A stretch of 5,200 nucleotides of DNA from an uncultured Acidimicrobiaceae bacterium (GTDB lineage: Bacteria; Actinomycetota; Acidimicrobiia; Acidimicrobiales; Ilumatobacteraceae): the NCBI GenBank assembly GCA_903904615.1, contig CAIVDG010000325.1:1-5200 (forward strand), written 5' to 3'. Position 1 is the stretch's first letter, and the number at the start of each line of letters is the position of its first letter. A program made the translations under genes and the position numbers. The notes under the pieces were generated by a model, which saw only the letters and a list, made by a program, of their open reading frames with translations, did not search any database and was not told the origin of the DNA. Positions 1 to 5,200 of the stretch are shown here, one piece after another.

Positions 1-337
1 AGAGATCATGCGCTTCCAGGGATTGAAATTGTTGTCTGAAGTGCTGGCCCGTAAAGAACCAGGTCCTGCAGCATCCATCAACAAGATGTTCTGGTCGGAA
101 TACGCCCAGAAATTCTCTAACCACATGATGAATGCGCGTGGGGCAGAAGCCCTTCTCATTGAAGACGACACGAACGGTCAGTACGTTGCCGACCGATGGA
201 CCTCGTTGTTCTTCCAGCATCGTGCATCAACCATTTGGGGCGGTACCGCACAAGTGCAGCGCAACATTGTTGGTGAGCGCGTGCTGGGTCTTCCGAAAGA
301 GCCAGATCCAAACAAGCCGCGTCCGAACGCGGAGTAG
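1..337 (+). CDS. Acyl-CoA dehydrogenase, C-terminal fragment (5' end outside window)
   Basis: This is the last ~111 residues of an acyl-CoA dehydrogenase, a FAD enzyme that oxidises acyl-CoA to 2-enoyl-CoA in beta-oxidation-type pathways. The frame is open to the left edge (Glu-Ile precede the Met at 8), so that Met is internal. The visible part is the C-terminal all-alpha domain. Its diagnostic stretch is TIWGGTAQVQRNIVGERVLG near the end, the FAD/dimer-contacting signature of the family, followed by a short Pro/Lys-rich tail. In medium-chain enzymes the catalytic base lies in a Y-E-G-T motif; here the aligned residues are W-G-G-T (codon for Gly at 239-241). The base is therefore either elsewhere, as in some family members, or absent, as in the non-catalytic subunit of heteromeric actinobacterial enzymes. 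The upstream half would decide. The chain length or substrate class cannot be given. The gene ends at TAG 335-337, two bases from the convergent neighbour's stop. Confidence 0.93.
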   Translation, partial: EIMRFQGLKLLSEVLARKEPGPAASINKMFWSEYAQKFSNHMMNARGAEALLIEDDTNGQYVADRWTSLFFQHRASTIWGGTAQVQRNIVGERVLGLPKEPDPNKPRPNAE

Positions 338-339
338 TT

Positions 340-1107
340 CTACTTCTCTAAGTACGGGTCGCCAGGGCGGCGAAAGCGAATAGGCGTCGACAGTCTGTTT
401 GCGGTTCCCGCTCTATACATCTGAGCTGGCCTGCCCGGGCTTGTTCCGAAATCTGCGAACTCGTCAATTGGTGTCACAAAGTTCTTCACTTGGTCTACTT
501 TTCGACGGAAGTTGGCGGGGTCTACTTCGTATTGCAAGAACGCCTCGTACACGCCGCGTAGTTCACTAATGGTGAACTTTGATTTGCAGAAACTGAGAGC
601 AACGTTGGTGTCTTCCAACATGCGACGGGCAACGCGACGTGCCTCGTAGATGATCTCTGAATGATCGAACTCCAACATACGCTTGTCGCGAAGGCGCCTA
701 TAGGGCACGAAGGCTGCATTATCGGAGTGCATCTTTGGACCTAGTTCGCCGGGGTGGGGGACAAGGGCCATGTAGGCGATTGCTATTGCGCGGAATCGAT
801 CGTCTCTGTTGGGGTCTCCGTAGGCGCCAACCTGATGTAGGTCTTTGGGCTTCAATGAAATGCCTGTTTCCTCAGCAACTTTTCGAATAGCCGTAGCTTC
901 AAGCTTTTCGGTGTCTCCCACAAGTCCGCCGGGGAGTGCCCACTTGTTACTGGATCTTTCGGGACGCTGCATCACCAGCACTTCAAGGCGGTCTTTGGCG
1001 TCTGCTGCGCGGTCTGGATTAATAGTGAACACCACGGTGTCGACGTAGACGTAAAAGTCCATTTGTTTGGTTCTCTTCGCGGGGGCCATAAGGACATTTT
1101 GACACAT
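340..1107 (-). CDS. NrtR-like transcriptional regulator: degenerate Nudix domain plus winged helix
   Basis: A 255-residue protein in two parts. Residues ~16-150 form a Nudix fold (strand YVYVDTVVFTI at 20-30; Nudix box G61-x5-E67-x7-R75-K76-V77-A78-E79-E80-T81-G82-I83). Residues ~175-232 form a winged helix with the family-typical FTISELRGVYEAF, NFRRKV and GRPAQMYR segments. This order is that of NrtR, a family that represses NAD-metabolism genes and is released by ADP-ribose or related NAD derivatives. In the Nudix signature REUxEE the first Glu is Lys (K76), so hydrolase activity is probably lost and the domain likely serves as a ligand sensor. The start is uncertain. Met1 (1105-1107) has only an AAGGGA at a long 13-nt spacing, inside the palindrome. 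Met16 (1060-1062) begins where NrtR proteins usually do and would give 240 residues. It is transcribed divergently from the ADP-ribosylglycohydrolase operon, which is its probable target along with itself. NrtR itself is a family assignment; orthology is not shown, so no symbol is given. Confidence 0.9.
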   Translation of the reverse strand: MCQNVLMAPAKRTKQMDFYVYVDTVVFTINPDRAADAKDRLEVLVMQRPERSSNKWALPGGLVGDTEKLEATAIRKVAEETGISLKPKDLHQVGAYGDPNRDDRFRAIAIAYMALVPHPGELGPKMHSDNAAFVPYRRLRDKRMLEFDHSEIIYEARRVARRMLEDTNVALSFCKSKFTISELRGVYEAFLQYEVDPANFRRKVDQVKNFVTPIDEFADFGTSPGRPAQMYRAGTANRLSTPIRFRRPGDPYLEK

Positions 1108-1121
1108 TTTGGTCGGACTGT

Positions 1122-1151
1122 CCCTTATTTCATAAGGGTAGAAACACCCTT
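1122..1151. promoter_or_regulatory. Candidate operator: 17-bp palindrome plus third half-site
   Basis: CCCTTAT-TTC-ATAAGGG (1122-1138) is a perfect inverted repeat with 7-bp arms and a 3-base spacer. A further ACCCTT at 1146-1151 forms a second, overlapping inverted repeat with AAGGGT (1134-1139) around a 6-base spacer. There are therefore three CCCTT/AAGGG half-sites, at 1122, 1134 and 1147. The site lies between two divergent genes, one of which encodes a winged-helix regulator. It covers the position where a -35 element would sit for the plus-strand extended -10 at 1153-1161, so a bound protein would be expected to block that promoter. Binding by the adjacent NrtR-like protein is inference from position and symmetry; I did not match it to a published consensus. 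Confidence 0.6.
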
Positions 1152-1152
1152 G

Positions 1153-1161
1153 TGCTATATT
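1153..1161 (+). promoter_or_regulatory. Candidate extended -10 promoter for the ADP-ribosylglycohydrolase operon
   Basis: TGC-TATATT matches an extended -10 (TGn followed by TATAAT with one mismatch). Transcription would begin near 1168, giving a leader of about 40 bases before the ATG at 1211. No good -35 hexamer is seen 16-18 bases upstream (that space is the palindrome). This fits an extended -10 promoter that depends little on a -35 element. Confidence 0.5.
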
Positions 1162-1182
1162 CTAGTCACATCTACTATTATC

Positions 1183-1206
1183 CCTCAGGCAACTGGGGAG
1201 AAGGAG
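1183..1206 (+). promoter_or_regulatory. Leader hairpin and Shine-Dalgarno of the ADP-ribosylglycohydrolase gene
   Basis: AAGGAG at 1201-1206 is a strong ribosome binding site, four bases before the ATG at 1211, and supports that start. Directly upstream, CCTCAG (1183-1188) can pair with CTGGGG (1193-1198, one G-U pair) around a GCAA loop of the GNRA type. The hairpin leaves the ribosome site free, so it may only stabilise the leader. Confidence 0.5.
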
Positions 1207-1210
1207 TCCC

Positions 1211-2701
1211 ATGACCCAGAAACGAACCACTTCCTCTTCATCACATCGGCTTTCGCACCCACAGCAGGTGCGAGCCGCCGGAGCCATGTTGGGCTCCGCA
1301 GTAGCCGACGCACTTGGTGCACCGTTCGAATTTCAAGACGGCGGTTTGTATTCAGCTCGCTTCCCACGACCTGTTGTGGGTGGCATTGGCGAAATGATCG
1401 GAGGCGGTGGCTTCAACTGGGCACCGGGCGAATTCACAGACGACACGCAAATGGCACTTGCTCTTGCCAATGCATTGGAAGAGGCAGGCGGCTTCAATCC
1501 AGAGGTCATGTGGAAGCACTTCCGTACCTGGCGTTCCACTGCGAAAGATGTGGGTATCACCATTTCTCAAGCGTTGCAGTCACAGAACTATTTCGGTGCC
1601 GCAGAAGCCGCGCACGAAGCATTGGGCGGGCGCACGGCAAGTAACGGCAGTGTTATGCGTATTGCTCCTGTCGGAGTGTTTGGTGTGCGCCTGAGTCGTG
1701 CAGAAGCAGTGGAACTCGCGGTGGAGCAAGCGTCGCTCACTCATCACGATCCATCTGCGTCAGTAGGTGCGGCATTTGTGGCCGACATCATTCGCAGCAC
1801 CATTCTCACTGGCGATTTCCCAGGAAGCGTTCAGTCTGCATTTGACTTCTTTGCAGAAACACCGTGGGGTCCATATTTGGAGAATGAGTTTGCATCTGTC
1901 TTGGCTGCCGACTTCGATCCTCAACACGAGTCACATCTTCCCAACGGAACAGTGTGGACTGCAGTGGGACAGGCCTTGTGGGTTGTGCGTACAACCACGT
2001 CGTTCCACGACGCCATTGTTTCGGCTATCGACCTTGGCGGGGACACCGACACTGTGGCCGCTATTGCGGGCGCGATGGCGGGAGCGCTGTATGGCCTTCA
2101 GGGAATCCCTGTTCGTTGGGCTACCTATGTACACGGAACAGTCACCACGCCCCATGCTGGCGAGGTTCTGTATCGCGGTCAAGACATCATCAACACGGCT
2201 CGCCGTTTGCTGGGGTTAGGCAATGCTCCAATCACCCCACCAGAACGTCCGGTTCAGGCACAGTTGGTTCACCCCGCAGGTGTCTGGGCGTCCAATCTCG
2301 ATGGCGCAGCAGCTGTGCCAAAGGATTTTGGCGTGGTGTCACTGTGCATTACCGAAGACCGCTTTTTGGATCACCCACATCGCCGCCAGGTGTACATGCG
2401 AGACAGTGAAGGGGATCGTAACCCCAACTTGTTTTTCGCTCTGAAAGAGAGTGTTGACGCCATTAACGCGTTCCTTGCGGAAGGGCGTCAGGTGGTGGTG
2501 CATTGTCACGGTGGACGCAGTCGTACCGCGTTCGTGTTGAAGGGGTGGTTCATGCATCACGAAGGTCTTCTGCACGACCATGCTCACCAATGGATGAGTG
2601 ACACATGGTCCATGTATGAAACATGGACACAAACGTTCTTCGATCTGCTCGACAACGAGTGGGGCGATCACGTTGAAGCAATCACGGGGGGTACACAATG
2701 A
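1211..2701 (+). CDS. ADP-ribosylglycohydrolase fused to a dual-specificity phosphatase domain
   Basis: A 496-residue two-domain protein, expected in the cytosol (no signal peptide or membrane segment seen). Residues ~18-335 are an ADP-ribosylglycohydrolase of the DraG/ARH family, which uses divalent metal ions to remove ADP-ribose from proteins or other acceptors. The expected elements are all present: AAGAMLGSAVADALGAPFEF near the start, metal-binding GEFTDDT (T76-D77-D78-T79), NGSVMRIAPVG (145-155), THHDP (177-181) and LGGDTDT (275-281, D278 and D280). Residues ~345-490 are a cysteine phosphatase domain with the loop H431-C432-H-G-G-R-S-R438-T, giving nucleophile C432 and phosphate-binding R438. 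D398 or D402 in the preceding MRDSEGD loop is the likely general acid. Both active sites look intact. DraG itself is about 300 residues, so the phosphatase is an added domain. A strong Shine-Dalgarno fixes the start. The gene is first in an operon and its stop overlaps the AAA+ start (ATGA). The substrate is not evident: it may be an ADP-ribosylated protein, or free ADP-ribose derivatives. Confidence 0.93.
   Translation: MTQKRTTSSSSHRLSHPQQVRAAGAMLGSAVADALGAPFEFQDGGLYSARFPRPVVGGIGEMIGGGGFNWAPGEFTDDTQMALALANALEEAGGFNPEVMWKHFRTWRSTAKDVGITISQALQSQNYFGAAEAAHEALGGRTASNGSVMRIAPVGVFGVRLSRAEAVELAVEQASLTHHDPSASVGAAFVADIIRSTILTGDFPGSVQSAFDFFAETPWGPYLENEFASVLAADFDPQHESHLPNGTVWTAVGQALWVVRTTTSFHDAIVSAIDLGGDTDTVAAIAGAMAGALYGLQGIPVRWATYVHGTVTTPHAGEVLYRGQDIINTARRLLGLGNAPITPPERPVQAQLVHPAGVWASNLDGAAAVPKDFGVVSLCITEDRFLDHPHRRQVYMRDSEGDRNPNLFFALKESVDAINAFLAEGRQVVVHCHGGRSRTAFVLKGWFMHHEGLLHDHAHQWMSDTWSMYETWTQTFFDLLDNEWGDHVEAITGGTQ
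2603..2628. repeat. Inverted repeats near the end of the ADP-ribosylglycohydrolase-phosphatase gene
   Basis: GTCCATGT (2608-2615) and ACATGGAC (2621-2628) are perfect 8-bp arms around 5 bases, and ACATGG (2603-2608) with CCATGT (2610-2615) makes a second palindrome. The copies of ACATGG are 18 bases apart and encode a repeated Thr-Trp (DTWSMYETWT), so coding constraint may explain them. A hairpin here would sit about 70 bases before the AAA+ start. Confidence 0.45.
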
Positions 2702-4110
2702 TCGAAATCATCGAAGCCGAAGAACGTATCGGCAAAATGTTCTTGGCATTGGCAGACGTCTCTCCCACGTTCGACGACGATTACGACACCGAAGACTTGG
2801 CTCCTTGGCCATTGGCGTACCTCACGAAAGGTGAGGTTGAGGGCACAGCAACGTTGTATGAACGCTTCAACGGAACTGTTGTATTGCGTATCGATTCAGA
2901 CGTCATCACCGTGACCGACTCGCCAGAAGTTCGTAAGTGGGTCACCAGTCGCACCGGATGGATGCCGTTTGTTCAAGCGCGTCTGGAAACGGTCGACGGA
3001 TCACGTGTCAAGGTCATCGCTACGCACTCGTTCCTGGCCGATGAAGTCACTCAGTCAGAAATTGAACAAGTACTCGGTTCTTTCGATTTCGTGGTGGAGA
3101 AATGGTCCGAAGCCCTTATTCGTCTCGAGATGGATGCCGAAATGGAAGCACGCACGGAATCTGTGCGCCGTCGCTCGGAACGTCCGAAGGAAGTGCAAGA
3201 AGGTCCCGATGCATCGGCAACTGCAGACGAATCAACAGAGGCTGCTCGCACGCCAGAAGGCGGCTTGGACGAGATGGTCGGACTCATTCCTGTCAAGAAC
3301 TTGGTGAAGCAGATCACCAATGTTCAAAAGGTTGCCCGCGTGCGGCGCCGTAATGGGCTCAATGCAGTTGTTCCATCACCACACCTGGTGTTTACGGGTA
3401 ATCCCGGAACCGGAAAAACTACGGTGGCCCGCCACATTGGTCGCATCTACAAGCAATTGGGATTGCTCAGCAGTGGTCATGTGGTGGAAGTCGACCGTTC
3501 TCAACTGGTGGGTGGCTATATCGGTCAAACGGCTATCAAAACTCGTGAAGCGCTCGACTCTGCCCGTGGCGGAGTGTTGTTCGTCGACGAGGCGTACTCG
3601 CTGGCTCGCGATCACGCTAACGACTATGGCCACGAAGCGATTGAAACAATCCTTGCGTACATGGAGAACAATCGCGGCAACATTGTTGTCGTAGTAGCTG
3701 GCTATCCAGCCGAAATGAAAACCTTCATGGCAATGAACCCTGGACTTGCAAGTCGTTTCGACTACTCGTTGCAGTTTCCCGATTATTCAAACGACGAACT
3801 GTCTGTCATCTTCGAACGTCTCGCAAACGAATTCGATTATGACCTGGACGAACTTGCACGAGATGCCCTGAAGATGATTGTGTCGTCGTGGGAGCGTGAA
3901 CACGGATTCGGAAACGCACGAGAGGTGCGTCGCTTATTCAACGAGGTAGTCGCGGCACACGGCGCATGGCTCATTCAGCAGGGAATCACGTCTGGCGACG
4001 CATTGCGTCAGTTAACCAGTGTGCATTTCCCCGTTGGGGAGGCGCTGGCCGCTGTTGGGGCTCGTGAGCGTGATGCGCAAAACGATCTCGGTGGTCCTGG
4101 CTACCTCTAG
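2698..4110 (+). CDS. AAA+ ATPase of the CbbX/SpoVK type with an unassigned N-terminal domain
   Basis: A 470-residue protein. Residues ~190-450 are an AAA+ module of the CbbX/SpoVK/EccA group, hexameric motors that thread or remodel proteins. Motifs in order: Walker A GNPGTGKTT (234-242, K240), pore-loop GYIGQT (273-278), Walker B VLFVDEA (293-299, D297 E298), the sensor-1 region VVVVAGYP (330-337), arginine finger in ASRF (R353), and sensor 2 in GNAREVRRLF (405-414, R408). All catalytic positions look intact. Residues ~45-150 form a separate alpha/beta domain, probably a substrate or partner adaptor. It faintly recalls YbjN/type III secretion chaperone-like folds, but this is an impression only. 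A charged, low-complexity linker (~150-188) joins the two. The ATG at 2698 overlaps the upstream stop by four bases, with a G-rich tract (2686-2691) as possible ribosome site, so translation is probably coupled. CbbX activates Rubisco, but no Rubisco gene is here, so a Rubisco role is not supported; the likely client is the target of the fused upstream enzyme. Confidence 0.92.
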   Translation: MIEIIEAEERIGKMFLALADVSPTFDDDYDTEDLAPWPLAYLTKGEVEGTATLYERFNGTVVLRIDSDVITVTDSPEVRKWVTSRTGWMPFVQARLETVDGSRVKVIATHSFLADEVTQSEIEQVLGSFDFVVEKWSEALIRLEMDAEMEARTESVRRRSERPKEVQEGPDASATADESTEAARTPEGGLDEMVGLIPVKNLVKQITNVQKVARVRRRNGLNAVVPSPHLVFTGNPGTGKTTVARHIGRIYKQLGLLSSGHVVEVDRSQLVGGYIGQTAIKTREALDSARGGVLFVDEAYSLARDHANDYGHEAIETILAYMENNRGNIVVVVAGYPAEMKTFMAMNPGLASRFDYSLQFPDYSNDELSVIFERLANEFDYDLDELARDALKMIVSSWEREHGFGNAREVRRLFNEVVAAHGAWLIQQGITSGDALRQLTSVHFPVGEALAAVGARERDAQNDLGGPGYL

Positions 4111-4114
4111 GGGG

Positions 4115-4153
4115 CTACCGCGTTTGGCGGGCGGTGGAAACTAGGGTTTCCAC
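4115..4153 (+). promoter_or_regulatory. Two overlapping, mutually exclusive hairpins before the membrane protein start
   Basis: Hairpin A pairs CTACCGC (4115-4121) with GCGGTGG (4131-4137), with one G-U pair and a 9-base loop. Hairpin B pairs GTGGAAAC (4134-4141) perfectly with GTTTCCAC (4146-4153) around a TAGG loop and ends exactly at the GTG start codon (4154). The two share bases 4134-4137, so only one can form at a time. The only ribosome-site-like sequence, AGGG at 4143-4146, lies mostly in the loop of hairpin B, which also holds an in-frame TAG. CCACGTGG (4150-4157) is additionally an 8-bp palindrome. There is no T-run, so this is not a typical intrinsic terminator. It may be a translational control element or an operator. 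Confidence 0.4.
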
Positions 4154-5200
4154 GTGGATTTCAACTGGGCGCGCACGTTCGATCGCACGCTTCACCGAGA
4201 AGAGCCAGCCGAACCCTCGAAAAAACACATTGTGGTGGCGTGGGCTGCAGGAATAGTTGCCGTGCTGTTTATGGGAACCGTTGCCGCACGCATGGCGGCT
4301 CCCACCATTCATCCAGATGAATGGGGTTTTCTCACAAATGGGCAGGCGCTTATTGGCCACGTTGAAGCCCCCATTCCCACTGGCAGTTTTTATCCTGCTG
4401 GCTTCGGCATCATCACCGGTCTTGCGGCCCTTGTGTCGGGATCAATTTCTGGGGCGTACCGCATCACCTTGTTCGTCAATATTGGCTTTGCATTAGCCAC
4501 TGCATGGTGGGCGGGTCGTTTGGCTCGACAGGTTTTCCAGGTGTCACAGAACGTGTCGCGTGTGGTGATGGCACTTGTGGCGGTGTTACCCGGAACCTTG
4601 GTGAGCGCCATGTTTGCTTGGCCAGAGATTGCTGCGCGTCTTGCCTTCCTTGGCTTTATCTCACTGGTGTATCGCGCTGTGTTGAAGACTTCACCGCGCG
4701 CTGTTCTTGTGCTCACCGCATGCACGGGGCTCATGCCCGCACTTCATGGTCGCTTTACGTTGCTTCTGCCAGTCATCGCGTTGTTGTGTGTTTATCTCTG
4801 GCGCGTTGCGCGTTTGTCTTTTGCATGGTTGGTTGCAGCCGGTGCGGCGATGGTGTCGGGTTATGCCGTCTCTTATGTGTTGAACAAGTTTGTGAAGGCC
4901 AGTATCTACACAGAGTCGTACGACCAAGAGAATCGCTTATTGAGTCGATTGTTCCGTCCAGATTTATGGCCAGCGTTGTTGCGCACCATGGTGGGTCAAA
5001 CCTGGTATTTGTTGGCCACGTCGCTTGGCATTGTCGGCCTTGGAATGATGTTCGCTGTTCACTCCGCAGTGAAGAACCGCTCCTCGCGCACTCGCGATGA
5101 ATCCACGTGGGCTGAATCAGTCACGCTTGCAGTTCTCGCATTCTCCGTGTTCTCCATCATCTTCACGGGCGGTCTGCAGTTGTTGCACGGCAACAGAGGC
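4154..5200 (+). CDS. Polytopic membrane protein, probable GT-C-type glycosyltransferase (3' end outside window)
   Basis: An open frame of 349 codons from GTG 4154 to the window's end; it begins with GTG and has no stop. An in-frame TAG at 4142-4144 limits the start, and GTG is the only sensible choice before the first membrane helix. The N-terminus is short and charged (residues 1-25). Helix 1 is about 26-46. A polar loop follows with HPDEWGF (53-59), then many hydrophobic helices (roughly 82-125, 137-178, 183-243, 283-302, 323-340). An acidic D55-E56 in the first outer loop after helix 1 is the hallmark position of GT-C glycosyltransferases, which transfer sugars from polyprenyl-phosphate donors on the outer membrane face. 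The family assignment rests on that motif and the topology, so it is tentative; another polytopic transporter-like protein is possible. It follows the AAA+ gene by 43 bases in the same direction and may be cotranscribed, but nothing links it functionally to the ADP-ribose genes. Confidence 0.8.
   Translation, partial: MDFNWARTFDRTLHREEPAEPSKKHIVVAWAAGIVAVLFMGTVAARMAAPTIHPDEWGFLTNGQALIGHVEAPIPTGSFYPAGFGIITGLAALVSGSISGAYRITLFVNIGFALATAWWAGRLARQVFQVSQNVSRVVMALVAVLPGTLVSAMFAWPEIAARLAFLGFISLVYRAVLKTSPRAVLVLTACTGLMPALHGRFTLLLPVIALLCVYLWRVARLSFAWLVAAGAAMVSGYAVSYVLNKFVKASIYTESYDQENRLLSRLFRPDLWPALLRTMVGQTWYLLATSLGIVGLGMMFAVHSAVKNRSSRTRDESTWAESVTLAVLAFSVFSIIFTGGLQLLHGNRG

Noticed and set aside
333..344. 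AGTAGTTCTACT palindrome at the convergent stop codons as a bidirectional terminator
   Set aside because: The two-base centre cannot form a hairpin loop without losing pairs, there is no GC-rich stem or T-run, and two TAG stops facing each other create the symmetry by themselves.
1099..1104. Perfect TTGACA as a plus-strand -35 element
   Set aside because: The only convincing -10 (TATATT, 1156-1161) is 51 bases away, and no -10 lies 16-18 bases downstream; it is probably chance within or near the regulator's start.
1063..1644. Plus-strand open frame of 193 codons overlapping the regulator start and the ADP-ribosylglycohydrolase
   Set aside because: It is out of frame with a well-supported gene, rich in Arg/His/Ser/Cys, has no recognisable motif and no ribosome site.
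2339..2698. Minus-strand open frame of 119 codons inside the phosphatase domain
   Set aside because: The opposite strand encodes an intact phosphatase loop; this frame has no motif of its own.
2698..4110. AAA+ gene as a Rubisco activase (cbbX)
   Set aside because: The AAA+ motifs are shared by the whole CbbX/SpoVK/EccA group; the long N-terminal domain and the neighbours do not fit Rubisco activation, and no carbon-fixation gene is in view.
4115..4360. Minus-strand open frame of 81 codons antisense to the start of the membrane protein
   Set aside because: No ribosome site or recognisable domain, and it conflicts with the better plus-strand gene.
4504..5100. Plus-strand open frame of 198 codons, rich in Cys, inside the membrane protein gene
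   Set aside because: It is a shadow of the GTG-started membrane protein, whose frame shows regular hydrophobic helices; the Cys/Arg/Ser-rich translation is typical of an off-frame reading.

Overview
The window reads as chromosomal DNA from a bacterium, most likely an actinobacterium of moderate GC content. This is an inference from three things: an actinobacterial-style acyl-CoA dehydrogenase tail, a CbbX/SpoVK-type AAA+ protein resembling those common in actinobacteria, and GT-C-like polytopic membrane protein sequence. No plasmid, phage, transposon, tRNA, rRNA or CRISPR feature is visible. Coding density is high, and no stretch longer than about 100-150 bases lacks a gene.

Layout. (1) 1-337, plus strand: the C-terminal end of an acyl-CoA dehydrogenase that starts before the window. 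(2) 340-1107, minus strand: a NrtR-like regulator, with a Nudix domain whose Nudix box is degenerate followed by a winged helix-turn-helix. It converges on gene 1 with only 2 bases between the stop codons. (3) About 1108-1210: a divergent control region with a perfect 17-bp palindrome, a further half-site, an extended -10 promoter and a strong Shine-Dalgarno sequence. (4) 1211-2701, plus: an ADP-ribosylglycohydrolase fused to a C-terminal dual-specificity/tyrosine phosphatase domain. (5) 2698-4110, plus: an AAA+ ATPase of the CbbX/SpoVK type with an unassigned N-terminal domain, overlapping gene 4 by ATGA. (6) 4111-4153: a gap with two mutually exclusive hairpins. (7) 4154-5200, plus: a polytopic membrane protein with a GTG start, running off the window, probably a GT-C-type glycosyltransferase.

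The centre of interest is genes 2, 4 and 5. A regulator of a family known to sense ADP-ribose/NAD metabolites diverges from an operon encoding an enzyme that removes ADP-ribose (with an attached phosphatase) and an AAA+ remodelling ATPase. The simplest reading is a metabolite-regulated module that reverses ADP-ribosylation, and perhaps phosphorylation, of a protein that the ATPase remodels. The substrate, and any matching ADP-ribosyltransferase, are not in the window, so the biological role is inference.
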